Notes: generated by a model not told the origin, from the letters alone. Counted from the stretch's first letter, positions 45,338 through 57,545 are shown. The stretch: 64,000 bases of DNA from Scalesia atractyloides (GCA_947069175.1 CAMTDV010000007.1:49991681-50055680); one strand, 5' to 3'. Program-made: numbers and translations.

Positions 45338-45955
45338 ATGGCTTCTTCTGATACCACGTGTCAGCCAAGCGCTCAAGGTAAGAACATATTGAAGAAAAAG
45401 TTGAAAATGGGAAAGGGCAAGGCACTTATTTATAAAGAAGTGGAAGCCACTTTTATTCTTGGATCTTTGGTCGGAGTGATGCTTCACATTCCCAACAAGT
45501 TGGTTAACGACACAATCATGGAAGAAGGAATCAATGTGGTTAATCAATGAACTTCTTATCCGAGGGAGATGGGAAGCGAAATGGATTCTATTTATCAGAG
45601 AAAAATTGGGATTCACTCTGTGGCTCTCCAAGAAATGAAGCAAGATTCAATTTTAGATATGGCAAACTCTAAATTCTAGGGTAATAGAATCTTTGGTATA
45701 GAGTCTGTTGATTCGGTGGGTCAATCTAGGGGTTTAGTCTGTTTTTAGGACCCAAATATTTTTGCTTCAGATGGGGTGGTGAAGAATCAAAACTGCATGC
45801 TCGTTAAAGGAATAATCAAAGGCATTGAAAAGGTCTAAAAAGTGATGAATGTTTATACTCCTCAAGGGGAAGAGTCCAAAAGGGTGTTAGGGTAGTACTA
45901 ATAAGATAATCGTCCTCTGGCTTTTGTTAATCATTGGAGATTTTAATCCTGTTCA
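45338..45955 (+). pseudogene. LINE ORF1 end and endonuclease start, remnant
   Basis: A 70-codon frame (45338-45550) with GKGKALIYKEVEATFILGSL and MEEGINVVNQ lies before the endonuclease motif IIGDFNPV. It reads as the junction between ORF1 and ORF2 of a plant LINE. Assignment of the 45338 frame itself is tentative. Confidence 0.5.
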
Positions 45956-45999
45956 GTTTCCTATTTAAGGAAAATTTTCAAATTCAAACCAACGTGGGC

Positions 46000-46200
46000 C
46001 AAAACATCAATGATTTCATCTTGAACGCTTGGTTGCTAGAGTACCAAATGAAAGGTAGGTGGTTCACTTGTATCTATGACTATGGCTAGAAGCTATAGAT
46101 AGACATGGTCCTCATGTATTTTGTGTTTTTTTAGACAAATGGCCAAATGCTTGTATAAAAGCTCTCCACGGGCTGCACTTGGATCATTGCTGCTGATGCT
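46000..46200 (+). pseudogene. LINE endonuclease C-terminal remnant
   Basis: Reads FILNAWLLEYQMKGRWFTC and then a degraded DYG.KL.IDMV segment, matching the conserved end of plant L1 endonucleases. Its role in a live element is to nick the target DNA. Confidence 0.7.
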
Positions 46201-46899
46201 TAATGTTTACAATCCAATTTTGGGACTCGCCTGTTTAGGTATTAAAACTCGTGATTAGATAAACCTAGGTTTGAAGAGACGATTGCAAGGGCTGTGGAGT
46301 CCTTCTAGTTCCACGGGTCCTCAAATTCTATTTTTCTAACAAATTTGCTAATATTCATCATTATTACAGAAGTGGCGGGACGATATGCTATCAAAAGTAG
46401 GGGAACAAGAAAATAATGCTAGATTGATATGGAGCTTCTTGGTGAAATTATGGAGACCAGACATTTGAGGAAAAAGATGAATGGGCTTTATCGAAAAGCA
46501 AGGAAATTTTGAAGAAGATTGGGTTGAAGAAAAACTTGGATCTTAAACAAAGGTCTGGTATTAAATGAGCATTAGATGGTGAAAAGAACTCCAAATTTTT
46601 TCATGCCATAATAAATAACATGAAGGCCAAAAATCAGATCCATGGTCTTGTTATTGACATACAATGGTGCTCTAAACCAAAAAAGATTAAAAAAGATATC
46701 CTTGGTTTTTCCAGGAAATGGTTTGTTGAGAAGATTCAGTTCGGCAAGAGGTGATTTGCTGGAATATTAACAAGATACCGGATGAAGATAAAGTCTCTTT
46801 AATTGAATGTTCTATTCGGGAAATTAAGGAGTGGTGTTCGAGTGCGCAGATAACCAAGCCCTATGGCCTAATGTGATCAATATGAGGTTCATCAAGTAT

Positions 46900-47785
46900 T
46901 TTTTAGCATTTATTTGAAGGTGACTTCGTTAATATTCTTAATCAATTCCACAAGGATGGCTTTGTTAACCAGGGAAATGGAATGTCTTTCATTACTCTTA
47001 TACCAAAAGTAAAAGATTCCATGGAATTGAATAACTATCGGCCCATAAATCTTATCGGGATTATTAGGAAGGTTATAGCAAAGGTCCTTGCTAAACGTCT
47101 CTGAAAAGTTTTGGATAAGGTTGTTTCGGACTATAGATCGGATTTTCTCAATGGGATATTTATTTTGGATGGCCCTCTTCTTATGAATGAAATTATTACT
47201 TTGATTAAAAAAGAAAAAAAATAAGGCATTTATTCTGAATATCATATTTGAAAAGACGTATGATAATGTAAATGGCAACTTTGTCATTTTAATTTATCGT
47301 TCAGATGGGATTCCCCTACTTTGTGCTCTTCGATTATGGGGATTCTCGCTTTGGCTAGATCTTCTATCTTGGTACACGACGCTCCTACGATTGAGCTTCA
47401 ATGTGGAAAAGTTATGAGGCAAGAGACCCTATTTCTCCTTTCCTTTGACCAACAATTGTTATGGGCTTAGATTTGAAAGATGTGGGTTAATTTGAACCCC
47501 TAAGGAGGGTCCTATTATCTCGTGTCTTTTGTATGTGATTGACGCCATCATCCTTGGGGAGTGATCGAGAACAAATGTGATAAATGTGGCAAGGATCCTT
47601 CATTACTTCTATATGTGCTCTAGGTTGAAGATAAACTTGTCCATATCCAACCTTTGCAGGATTGGGTTGGGGTTGTCGAAGATGGAAGCGATGGCAATGG
47701 TGATTAGAAGTAAAGCGAAGTTGCCCCTGTTTAATTATTTAGGGTTGGCGATTGGGGCTAATATGAACCATATCAACAACTAGAA
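46900..47785 (+). pseudogene. LINE reverse transcriptase remnant
   Basis: LNNYRPINLIGIIRKVIAK followed by VLAKRL (about 47020-47100), AFILNIIFEKTYDNVNG near 47225-47275 (normally DFEKAYD) and LKINLSISNLCRIGLGLSK in the 47577-47783 frame are hallmarks of L1-clade reverse transcriptase. The catalytic DD region lies in a part broken by frameshifts near 47530. Not functional. Confidence 0.88.
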
Positions 47786-48449
47786 ACTGGCCTACCATGT
47801 TTTGAAGCTCATCTCTCATTATGGAAAGCTTTATTCTCTCGATTAGTGGTAGAAGTACCCTTGTTAAATTTATTTTAGAAAGCCTTCCTAACTATGTACT
47901 AAAAGATTCTTATGGGAAGGAACTTATGAAGGAAAAAAATGCATTCGATGGCAAGGGACCGTATCACCAGGCTTAGTAAGTTTGTAACTGTGAACACCGT
48001 GCTCTTAGCAAAACGAGGTTGGAGATTTAAATCAAAAAAACAATAATTTATGAAGAAAAACCATTGTTGTGATACATAAGAGTAGAGCTTGTTAGGAGAT
48101 GATTCCAGCCAAAAAATCCCTTGGCGGGGTTTGGTGTGGGATCGTAAGGTGTTATCAAAGACGGTTATTGTGGGCTGCCTCATCGCTACTTCTTTAAAAG
48201 CGTTGTTAGGAATGGCGAGGAAATATCCTTTTGGTTGGATCTGTGGTTAATTAATGAGCCTTTAAAAACTAAGTTCCCTATCCCTTTTAGTCTTGATCTT
48301 TCTAAGGGATGTAAAGTGAAAGATAGGGTGTGTGATTTGGTTGACGGCTCGATTGCTAGATGGAGATGGAAGAATCTCTAAGTTCTGGAGATTCTAGAAA
48401 TACCAGTTAAGCTCCTTGCGTGTATCTTTTGTAATTTTGAACAAAAGGG

Positions 48450-48760
48450 ACAAGTGGTCTTGCATTAGGGAATCTAATGGTGATTTCAGGGTTAGTGTGG
48501 TTAAAAATCTTTTAATCACAAGGGCAGACTATAGTAATAATTATGTTATGTAGTGGTGTAGATGGGTCCCTCTTATATGTAGTGTTTTCACTTGACGAAC
48601 AAGATGGATAGGATTCCTACGACTATGGCTCTTAGAAGAAGGTACGTCTTCATTGATGACACTTCCATGTCGTTTATGTAACCTTGGAGAGGAGTTGGTT
48701 GACTATATCTTCACGTCTTGTATAGTGGCTTTGGTTTTGGGGCATCATCTTAGCTCGTGG
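48450..48760 (+). pseudogene. LINE C-terminal zinc-binding region remnant
   Basis: DKWSCIRESNGDFRVSVVKN near 48450-48510 and a following stretch with TTWLLEEG-like and CRLCNLGEELVDYIFTSC-like sequence match the zf-RVT region found after plant LINE reverse transcriptase. Confidence 0.7.
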
Positions 48761-49176
48761 TGTTGGGTGCCCTTCGTGTATGCATTTTCTTTCAGAGATC
48801 CTTGAGCTTCACATTTTTATGGGGTTGTTAGTTTCGGCGAAGGAAGTTTTTCATGGTATTATCATAATCAGATGTTGGAGTTTATGGAGGGATATGAATA
48901 GGTTAAAGTTTTCTAATAAATCAGCCTGGATTGAAGACGTTATTTGAAATATAAGGCTATGAGGTCTCTTTGGTTAAAAAGTGAATCGAGGTTTAAAAAT
49001 ATATCTTAAGAAGATTAATGTAAATTTGTAATTATAGTCTTGTTGTTGTGACTGCCCCGGTTTAGAGCGGGCATGTTTTCTAATGAAATTCAATTAGAAA
49101 AAAAAGTAAAAAAAAAAAACTATATATTATCTAAAGATACAATAGCATCAAACCGCATAGATATAATAGATATATG

Positions 49177-49345
49177 CGTTAATCAACTTTAAGTACAAAA
49201 TTAAGATCTTGCCAAGTCAAACTAATCGAAAGTATTTACGACGTGCACCGTACACAATAATATGATAAATGGCGACATTATAAAAATCAGAAAAAGAGCC
49301 ATGTTAGGTTATCACATGGAGGCCTACTTTAAATAGGTTATTTAT
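49177..49345. repeat. duplicated block c upstream of SAUR2
   Basis: Match to 21455-21625. Here it directly adjoins the promoter block, 40 bp before TTTAATTTGGCATCC, which is probably the ancestral spacing. Confidence 0.85.
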
Positions 49346-49385
49346 ATATCTATAGCTTTTAATTTGGCATCCAATGCCAAAACGT

Positions 49386-49392
49386 TATAAAT
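49386..49392 (+). promoter_or_regulatory. TATA box of SAUR2
   Basis: TATAAAT lies about 115 bp before the ATG, aligned with the SAUR1 TATA box. Confidence 0.78.
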
Positions 49393-49503
49393 GCAGGCAT
49401 GTCATGTTACAACAATACTTCTAAACCATCGATTGAATATTTCCTTCTGTTCTTTTAAGGCACATCACCTGGTATCCTACTTGTTAACTTTTCTTGTCAA
49501 GAA

Positions 49504-49800
49504 ATGGCCATTATACGGTTTCCTTCTTTTAGTAGCAAAACGAAAAACTTCAGCAAATTGCAAGGACTATGCAACCGAAACAAGTTGGATGTACCGAAAG
49601 GTTATTTGGCGGTCTATGTTGGAGAAATTCAGAAGACTCGATTTGTGGTTCCGTTATCATTTCTTGAACATCCTCTATTTCAAGATTTGCTACGCCGGTC
49701 TGAAGAGGAGTTCGGGTTTGAGCATCCTATGGGGGGTCTAACAATTTGTTGCCAAGAAGATGTCTTCACAGATCTAATCTCCAGATTGCCTGTTCCATGA
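49504..49800 (+). CDS. SAUR family protein 2
   Basis: A 98-residue SAUR protein, identical to SAUR1 at 88 positions. It carries the same SAUR domain at residues 28-93 (VPKGYLAVYVGE, RFVVPLSFLEHPLF, EEEFGFEHPMGGLTI). At positions 60-61 it has Gln-Asp, the usual residues in the family, where SAUR1 has Lys-His; so SAUR1 may be the more diverged copy. It has Cys at 82 and ends in Pro. Intronless. It lies in a 24-26 kb spaced duplicate of the SAUR1 unit with a shared promoter and 3' flank. The expected role is auxin-regulated growth. Confidence 0.96.
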   Translation: MAIIRFPSFSSKTKNFSKLQGLCNRNKLDVPKGYLAVYVGEIQKTRFVVPLSFLEHPLFQDLLRRSEEEFGFEHPMGGLTICCQEDVFTDLISRLPVP

Positions 49801-50934
49801 TCCAAATTTCTTGGGTTGGTAATTTTAGTAAACCATTAGGGAGAGAGCTTTTAAACCGTGTAAACATCCCCTGCCAACAATATTTTATGTTACAAGGGGC
49901 CTCATTTTGAACTATTATTTAGTTTTTTATGATATCACAAGTTGTTGAAAGAATATATAGTTATATTTTTTGAGCATGATCAATGCACTTAGTTGATCCC
50001 CTACTTCCAAAATTTTTCATTATATATTTCTAATACATACGTAGGTAAATGAGGTCGCGTATGGGTATTACTTAACCAACAAAAATTGTGGAGTTGATGT
50101 CCATGGTCACAAGCAAAAAACGTATGCACCTAGTCGTATCCGATAGTTAACTAGGGTTGGAGAAATGTATGTACCTATGCTACCAATGAGGCTCCGGTTC
50201 CACAGAGAAAGAAAACACCCTTACTTTTTTTACAACACAAAAGTACAAATCGCATAAAAGTATCTTTAAGAGGAACTGTAAAAAATTAGTTTAATTGTTT
50301 AGATGAGAAAAGATGGAAGATAACATATAAAAGATCACGAAACACCTATATTCACTAAAGATCCGAACCTTTAGCTGATTTTGTACACCCCCTAAAACAT
50401 CTTAACCGAAAAGTCCTACACTAGCACAATGGAACGCTTGAAAAAACTACCGACAAAGGTGGGACAAACTCATACGTCCCCTAAAAATTCCCTAACATTT
50501 ATCCAACGACTCTAGAAATCCTATAACTGATTTATCTGACACATATTAGTTTGACTCTGTCTCTGTTCTTCCACCAAAACATTATTACACATGTTGTCAT
50601 TTGTCCCTACGCATATCGCCAAGTTATCTCCTGCCCTCTATAACTCTCTCCTTAATATGTGCACACTAAATTTATAAAAAAAAAGAAACCTTTTTTTTTC
50701 CAATTTTAAAATTATGTAAACATAAGAAAATGAAAAGTAAGATATAAAATTGCATGAAATCTCAAAATATGGCAGTGAATCGGATTTACCTTAAATATTT
50801 TGTAAATTATTTAGCTATAAAAATGGAAACATAATATACGTTCGTGGTATATATATATTTCAAGCGATGCCCTATGGTAACAATTTTATTATAAGCTTTT
50901 ACTTCGTCTTAAATAAAGTACCTCATTTGTACTC
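49801..50934. other. SAUR2 3' flank and intergenic sequence
   Basis: The first 170 bp match the SAUR1 3' flank, and 50730-50850 matches 24790-24880. The rest (49980-50720) has no counterpart seen and no gene. Confidence 0.6.
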
Positions 50935-51210
50935 TTGCAAATACATTAATTAGACCAATCATTAATGTAAAGGAAGAGTTCATAAAATCCAAGTCAAATC
51001 TTCAAGTAAATAACGTAATGAATGCTCCTCAAATATAGTGTCTGGCAATATATCTTGGATGAAGATACGCTACAACTCAAAACTCCTTCCATGTGAGTTT
51101 CTAAACGTCGACCGCTGGAAATTACCAATCAGCAACAGTAGTTCATACTCCTTCCACATATAAAGTACAACAATTATAATTTTATATCATCTAGGAATAT
51201 TTTAATATTC
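50935..51210. repeat. duplicated block f downstream of SAUR2
   Basis: Match to 25170-25440. It marks the outer end of the SAUR duplication. Confidence 0.8.
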
Positions 51211-51849
51211 CCACTTGAATAAGGTATCAAGCTCTACTTTTCTTCCATTTGTAAGCACTACTATAGAATACGTTGTCCTTCCATACATAATCCAATTATA
51301 AAATACTTTTCTTCCGTTTGTCACCATTATAGAATACGATGTCCTTCCATAAATAATCCAATTATAAAAAAAGGACCTAACTTAAAATTTTGTGTTTCAT
51401 AGGCATTTCGTGTTCATGCTCATAATCTCCTTTCTTCTTAAATCTTTCAATACCAAAACCGGTATTATTTTTTTAAAATCTTGGTGGGTATGATTAAAAG
51501 CTCCCCTTAGTTAAAGTGCGACGTAGGCAGCAGCAGCAGCCGTCTTCCACATAGAAAGAGAGCTTCAACTAGTCAAACCACTCACCAGCATAATATGAAA
51601 TAAAGCCCCTTACATTTAATAAAAAAAAGAAAAAGAAAAGTGAAGCCCAGATTTGATCTTTGAATAACAGTGATTTGTTGTTTGTAAATGTAATAACACG
51701 TGTGTAATCTGAGTTATAGCACAAACCAATCAATACACAATCAATAATACAATGATATACTCCATAAGATTCCATGTATTTATTTCAGATGAGTTTAATG
51801 ATAACCTCTGAAAACTCTTTCACGCCAAACCCTCTATTCAAGACTTGTA
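51211..51849. other. intergenic sequence, possible end of Copia C LTR
   Basis: A repeated pair, CTTTTCTTCC.TTTGT..GCACTA and ACTTTTCTTCCGTTTGTCACC, each followed by a shared ATACG.TGTCCTTCCAT..ATAATCC block, lies at about 51235-51365 (tandem, about 75 bp). No gene. The outer end of the Copia C LTR should lie here but was not found. Confidence 0.45.
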
Positions 51850-52097
51850 AACCTAACAAAATGGGTTTAGATCCAAACGACAAGCCGTGTCATTTGGATC
51901 AAGGACCAAACGATATCTCATATCATTTGAGTCCACAACCAAACAACAATAGGTATCGTTTGGACAAAGCCAAACGACAAGAACCTTCACATGGCATCCA
52001 ATGTTGTTTACATCTTGTCTTGTTGTTTGGATTAGACTGCCCAAGTCAAACATCAGGAGGATGTTGTTTAACTTTGGTCAATACACACAAAATCAAT
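51850..52097 (-). repeat. Copia C 3' LTR, outer part, with CAAACGA array
   Basis: Continues the LTR that starts at 60588 on the minus strand, split by Copia B. It holds CAAACGA at 51874, 51907 and 51971 and TCGTTTG at 51956, plus variants. Confidence 0.6.
52093..52097. other. target-site duplication TCAAT (left copy)
   Basis: TCAAT recurs at 60498-60502, directly outside the right LTR of Copia B. Confidence 0.92.
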
Positions 52098-52259
52098 TGT
52101 TGATGCACTTTTGTGTCTGTCACTTGTTCTTAGTTACGTCAGTAATTGTACGGTCTTTGTTTGTTATGTCTGTAAAGTTTGATGGTGTCGACTAAATCAA
52201 GATATCCTCCTATCTTGATATAGTACGACGTTTAGTTTGTTCGTGCGGGTGAAAGATGC

Positions 52260-52480
52260 TACGTACGACCAAGTTGCTTGCTCGTACGAGCCATTACACA
52301 TTCGTACGAGTCATTACATGCTCGTATGAGTGACCCTGTTAACATTAGCATTGCTTGGTCGTACAATGACTTACTTATTCGTACGAGCCATAACATGTTC
52401 GTACGAGCATCCATCTATGAATGTTCTTCGTGTCTATGTAGTGCTTCGTACGACAAGCAACATTCTTCGTACTGTTGCTA
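52260..52480 (+). promoter_or_regulatory. TCGTACGA palindrome array upstream of TATA
   Basis: Exact TCGTACGA at 52282, 52302, 52379, 52399 and 52446, with variants (TCGTATGA at 52322, GTCGTACAA at 52359, TTCGTACTG at 52476). CGTAC is the core bound by SBP-box (SPL) factors, and GTAC is also the copper-response core, so a promoter role is plausible. That role is inference. Confidence 0.65.
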
Positions 52481-52491
52481 GGTGTTGGCAC

Positions 52492-52500
52492 TATATAAAC
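52492..52500 (+). promoter_or_regulatory. TATA box of Copia B 5' LTR
   Basis: TATATAAAC, conserved at 60216-60224 in the other LTR. Confidence 0.75.
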
Positions 52501-52779
52501 ATACATGCACTTCTCAGAAGAGTTAGATCTAGAATAGCTAGACAAGAGAGCATAGAGAGAGAGAACACTGAGAGTGCTTAGAGAGATAAGCAGTGTATTC
52601 AAGAGTCTATGTACTGACTCTCGCTACAAATCAATATAGTGAACATTTGAAGATATATCTTTTGTCATATTGATTATGCTCTTGCTTTGGTTTGCATACA
52701 CACTTGGATTCCGCACTCATGTGTGTGCTACATAAACAAGGAAGCATGTTTATCTTGATCCTCCAAGTGGACCTACAAG

Positions 52780-52791
52780 TGGTATCAGAGC
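52780..52791 (+). other. primer binding site of Copia B
   Basis: TGGTATCAGAGC two bases after the 5' LTR, complementary to initiator-Met tRNA. Confidence 0.93.
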
Positions 52792-53541
52792 TTTGGCTAT
52801 CTTCCTTGTTAAAAACCAAACTTAGTGTTGTGTCTGAGCTAGTTGTGAGGGTTTATGTAAGTGTTCTTCAACTTTAACAAGAAACTTAAGTTTTTAAAAG
52901 GATAACTTGCTTAAAACTTAGGAAAACTTGTTGTATCCAGAAAGTTTTTATAAAAACCTTGTTAGAATATATGGAGACATATTAGGATAGGGGTTTTCTT
53001 AAAATTTTCTATCAAAGTTCAGTTAGACATATTTTCCGGTGAAATACCTGTCAGAAAACTTATCGGAATACTCTTGAAAGGGTTGACCAAATCTCTGGAC
53101 TTGACTGTTTTGACTGAAAAGCTAAGACTGGAATGTTTGTCTTTTTAACCAAAATTGGGTAAGACAACTAACAATTTTCGAACAAAATCAGACACAAGTC
53201 TCCGTTTAAAAAGAAAATTTTCACCAACCAACCCTGCAAAAAGATTCCTCTGTGCGAAAAAACAAATTTCAGCGAAAAACATCCGTGCGTAACAACCCAT
53301 CCGCATGAAGAACAAGACTGTTCGTGCAAAGACCAGTCATCCGTACGAAGGACCTTGTTCGTGCGAAGCATAAGTAGCTTGCACGAGGACTTTTGACCGT
53401 ACAAACAATCTGATTCGTACGAACCAGGGTGACTCGTACGAATCACCTATTCGTGCGAAGAACCAAGTTTCTTTGTAGTTTTTTTTGTGTCCTAGTTTTT
53501 GAAAACTATAACCTTTTAATTTTCATAAACAAGAACACAAA
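52792..53541 (+). promoter_or_regulatory. Copia B leader with TTCGTACGAA array
   Basis: The untranslated leader contains, at 53281-53460, TCGTACGA at 53415 and 53434, CCGTACGA at 53341, TCGTGCGA at about 53359 and 53450, and looser variants. This repeats the LTR motif inside the transcribed leader. Confidence 0.6.
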
Positions 53542-56500
53542 ATGAGTACAAATCCTTGGGATTGGGGGTGTAGTATAAGTATAAGTCAGTACGTAACCTC
53601 ATGGGCAAAATCTTTAATACCTCTAAATGTGATTGCTGCTGGTCAATGGGCTTTTGTTACGAATCAAAATCAAAGCATTCAAACTCTTCTCCTCAGCGAG
53701 AGTGAAACTGAACGTAAGAACTATTATCCTTCATGGAAAAGTTTTTTCATACTTATGTTATAGGTCAGAATACTGAATTGTGGACATGTTTTACCTCTCC
53801 ATACAAAGAATCTCTCGAAGAAGTTGTATCAAATTCAGCCTCTTTAGCCGAATTGGATGAGAATGATAAAAGGGCATATGATCTAGAAAAGAAGGCCTTT
53901 GCCATTCTTACACAAACGCTTCACAAAGATATTTATCATCAATTTATGTATTGTACAACTACGAATGGCTTGTAGGACGTATTGAAAACAAGAGGAGAAG
54001 GAAAAGCAACAACAAGAAAAATTCAACATGATCTTTTATGGAAAATGAAACACTAAATGATTTGACAACTCGTTTCTATCATTTGCTTAGTGAGATGTAC
54101 TCATACAAGGTTCTTGCATCACAACAGGAGATTGTTATGCTTTTGCTGATGCCTTACCACCTAAGTGGGGTCAATTTATTGAATTGCTAAAACATAGAGG
54201 TCTTATGGATGTGCTCAGTATTTATGGATTTATTCAGAAACTTGAAAACAAAAATGAAGAATAAATTCGCAAAGCAAAGCGATTTCCAGTTCCACAAAAC
54301 CTAGAAATGTATTTTTGTGGCATTAACCCAGGTATAAGTACAATTCAACAACCAAAGCTTCAAACAGTATTCATGTCAAATTCAAATCCTTTTCAGCCTC
54401 AAGTTAAACCAGATCAGTCAGTTGGTAAAGTGCTCAAATTTATGAACGAACTTTTGGATCCAAAAGCTTTTCTTCCTCTACCTCAAGATATTAGTTTAGC
54501 TCCTCAAGCTTATGAACTAGCATTTATCCAAAAGGATATCTTCCTCAACCACAAGTTGCTACACCACAAGTTCAACAAGCCTTCTATGGTAAAAACATTC
54601 AACCCACAAATTCCAACACGTCAGACTTGATACATCAAATCTTTCTAAGGTAAGTGTGGAAGTTGCATCGGAACACATCAAATCGATAAGGAAGAGATGG
54701 AGCTAATTGATATCAAATAGGCGTTTGCAAGTGCAGCGAGAAGAGCAAAGGATTTTATGGAGAAAACTGGAAGAACTAATCTGGAAAGTAACAAGGATAC
54801 TCCTTATGGTTTTGACAAAAGGAAGGTTACTTGTTTCAACAGTAGAGAAAAGTGACATTCTAAAAGAGAATGCACAAAGCCTCCACAGCAGGGGATCAAT
54901 ATCCTTTCAACAGAAATCAGGCTACTAACAGTGAAAGAGCAATAGTTCTTGCAAATAATTCCAACCGAGCATTATTAGTCCAAGCAGATGAGGGCTGTGA
55001 TTAGTTTGCTCAATTAGGAAACAATGGTGGAGGAGGAACTGCATACTATGCTGAAATCACAAAAAATAATAACGAAGGAGAATCGTCCAGAAATAATGAC
55101 AGTTCATGGGATAGCAGCAGTTCAAATGAAGCAGAATCGACTTCTAGTGGAGAACAATCTGAAGATGAGGTAATCACAGAAACCGAATCGCCGGATGCAA
55201 TGAAGAAGATATGGAGCATGAAACTGAAGGACCATCTGATGAATTTTCCAGGCATCTCTCATCTATCGGATCTTCCACTTTTTGTGCAACATTCATGACC
55301 CGTTTGGATTGCCAATCCAGTCAAGTAAGTTTCGATAAACCTATTGTGCGAAGTGTTTTAAATGTATAGCTTTAACAGGTAAATACTTAGAACTTGAAGG
55401 TAAATTTGATCACATGAAGAAACATCATCAGAGCTTAATTGTAGATCTACAAAGTTCACTGAGGCAAACACAGCTCTCAAGAAAACGAAAAACGAATTTA
55501 AATCAACAATTGAAACTTTAAAGAAAGATGTTTCTGAATTGTCAAAGAATGTTTTGAGAAAACAAAATCCATTAACAATCATATTAACATGCTTGAAGAA
55601 ACAAAAAAGGAGCTGGCCTGTGCAAAGTGTGAACATGATGTAATCAAACTCAAATTGGACAGTTACTCCAACTCAATATATGTTTTGGATCACATCATCG
55701 ATGTTAAAAGAAGAAAGGTAATGTAAAATGCATAGGTTATCAGGCTTGTCCTCCTCCGGTTAGGCACAATTACACCAAAATGCCAGATGATGAAGATATG
55801 CCACAGTTTGAACCTATCGTTCCATTGGATCTAGATGAGTTTACAACTGGTCTAGGGTTCACTAAGGGCACATCTTCAAGTCAAGGTCAATCTGATGACA
55901 TCGATGACTCAAAATCTAAGGATGATCAAAATCCTCCTATTATTGAGGATTATGATAGTTCAGATGATGAGTCGGATGATGACAAACATAATCAGTCAGA
56001 TATGGTAACAAAAGAGGAAAATTACCTCACAAAAATCACATTCCATGTGACCCATCAACGAAAACCGTGTGTGACTGACAATGTCAAGATTGTTGAAGCT
56101 CATGTTGAAACCTGTGAAAGCATGAATTTGCTTTATACGTTGATTGATTCTGATAAAGTTTATTCAAACAAAGATTTTCCCATCAAAAATGTCAATCAAT
56201 CCTTGATTGATAAAGTTTTCGAGGATTCTACTAGTAAGTTTTTGGGTAATTCGAGCCCAAGAGTTGTAGTAACTCAGTGTGCTCCTGTCGTAAAAACCGA
56301 AGTTAGAAAGAAATACGGAAATAAAAAATTGAAATCTCAAAACAATTAACTAAAACAAAATCACGCTAACCAAGGAAATGAAAAAGGCAAACAGAGCCAG
56401 CACAAGAAGAAAATTCAAAAGGTAAACTTCGTGAATCCCGAGGGACTGATAAAATTGAATCTTTTGTAAACAAATCTACACAGAATTTTGTTAAACAAAG

Positions 56501-56830
56501 TAAAATTTGGAAGAGAAACAGTCAACACAACTACACACAACACACAAACTGTTGTAATGTAGGACCAAGTACCTCCAGATCACGAAGTTCATCATCAGGG
56601 TATCACTTTCATAATACTCCGAGTTTGTTGAGCGGAGATTGTGCTTTAAGTGTGGTAAGTAGGGACACATTATTAAAAACTGTCCATATCTCACAAAGGG
56701 AAAAGCAAAAATTGATGCGCCCCATGGTAAATATTACCATAAAAATTTGTTTCACCAAAACAGGACCCTCGTCTTGTTAAACAAAGAGAAATGGAACAAA
56801 GAAAGAAACAACAAAAGGTTGTGAAAAAGC
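53542..56830 (+). pseudogene. Copia B gag remnant
   Basis: Starts MSTNPWDWG. Conserved gag blocks follow in several frames: LDENDKRAYDLEKKAFAILT and DIYHQFMYCTTTNGL (53850-53975), LTTRFYHLLSEMYSYKVLA (about 54060-54120), a first degraded zinc knuckle near 54830-54890, an acidic C-terminal frame (55780-56349) with MPQFEPIVPLDLDEFTTGLG, and a second knuckle CFKCGK.GHIIKNC at 56640-56683 with a stop inside it. The gag is unusually long, as in Copia A. Not functional as a single protein. Confidence 0.82.
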
Positions 56831-57029
56831 TTTAAAACTGAAGGTTGTCCAAACACAATCAAATGATAAAATTGAGAAAAAAAACAGATTTGGAAACATA
56901 ACCGGAAATTGTTTCAGGGGGAGCACAATCCATTCGAACAATCGAGAGAACGAAGATTCAATTCTCGATGGTGTCAGACGACCCAAGTCATTGAAGGCTT
57001 TGGTCTCCATCTCCAACTAATCTTTAATG

Positions 57030-57200
57030 AGTGTGCAGGATGTTACAGGATGAACTATTGAGAATCATTATAATTGTTGATAGTGGAGCATCCAGGCACA
57101 AGATCGGCGACATGCGGCTCCAAAACATTGTTATATCCAGGAGTTGTTACCTTTGTTGGAGAAAAAGAAAGAAAAGATGATGTCCGTGAAGTAACGAAAG
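57030..57200 (+). pseudogene. Copia B protease remnant
   Basis: IIVDSGASRHKIGD-like sequence with the catalytic DSG at 57079-57087, followed by LQNIVISRSCY. It breaks off without the integrase that normally follows. Confidence 0.75.
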
Positions 57201-57545
57201 GTTGATGAATGAAGTTGATAACTTCGACAAAGATGAAAAACGACCAACAATCTGTTTGTTTAAGGCTTGGATGGATCCACAAGATAGATTCAATCAAAAT
57301 GTACGCGTTTGTAGCACGTGAGAAGAGTATAAAAATTCATGTCTTACGATTTCCACAAGAAAGCTCAAAGCTTACAAGACGATCGTGCAGTGTACATTTC
57401 TTCATGGGTGTGATTATAGAAAAATTGTTTGTTTGAACAAACTAACCGGGTGTGCGGATGTCTTGGCATGGTTTGAACAACCGCACACTACTTCTCAAGG
57501 AGAAAGACGAAGACCTTTGCTGCTGCAAAAACATGTGACAATATC

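Larger units (their letters stand above)
44520..49119 (+). mobile_element. decayed L1-type LINE
   Basis: A plus-strand non-LTR retrotransposon. From left to right: an ORF1-like region (about 44570-44900, with GVPLPLAENSVFDVIASHLGEW), an endonuclease region (GDFNPV at 45936-45953), reverse transcriptase (46900-47790), a zinc-finger-type C-terminus (about 48450-48760), and a poly(A) tail at 49097-49119. Many stops and frameshifts. The 5' end is uncertain and no target duplication could be identified. It occupies the interval between blocks b and c of the SAUR2 unit, so it is absent from the corresponding place in the SAUR1 unit. Confidence 0.85.
52098..52777 (+). repeat. 5' LTR of Copia B
   Basis: Starts TGTTGATGCAC and ends GGACCTACA. 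It matches 59824-60497 with few differences. An array of TCGTACGA palindromes lies at 52260-52480, just upstream of the TATA box TATATAAAC (52492-52500). Confidence 0.95.

Noticed and set aside
46910..47287. 125-codon minus-strand frame
   Set aside because: It is the antisense of the LINE reverse transcriptase region, whose plus strand has clear motifs.
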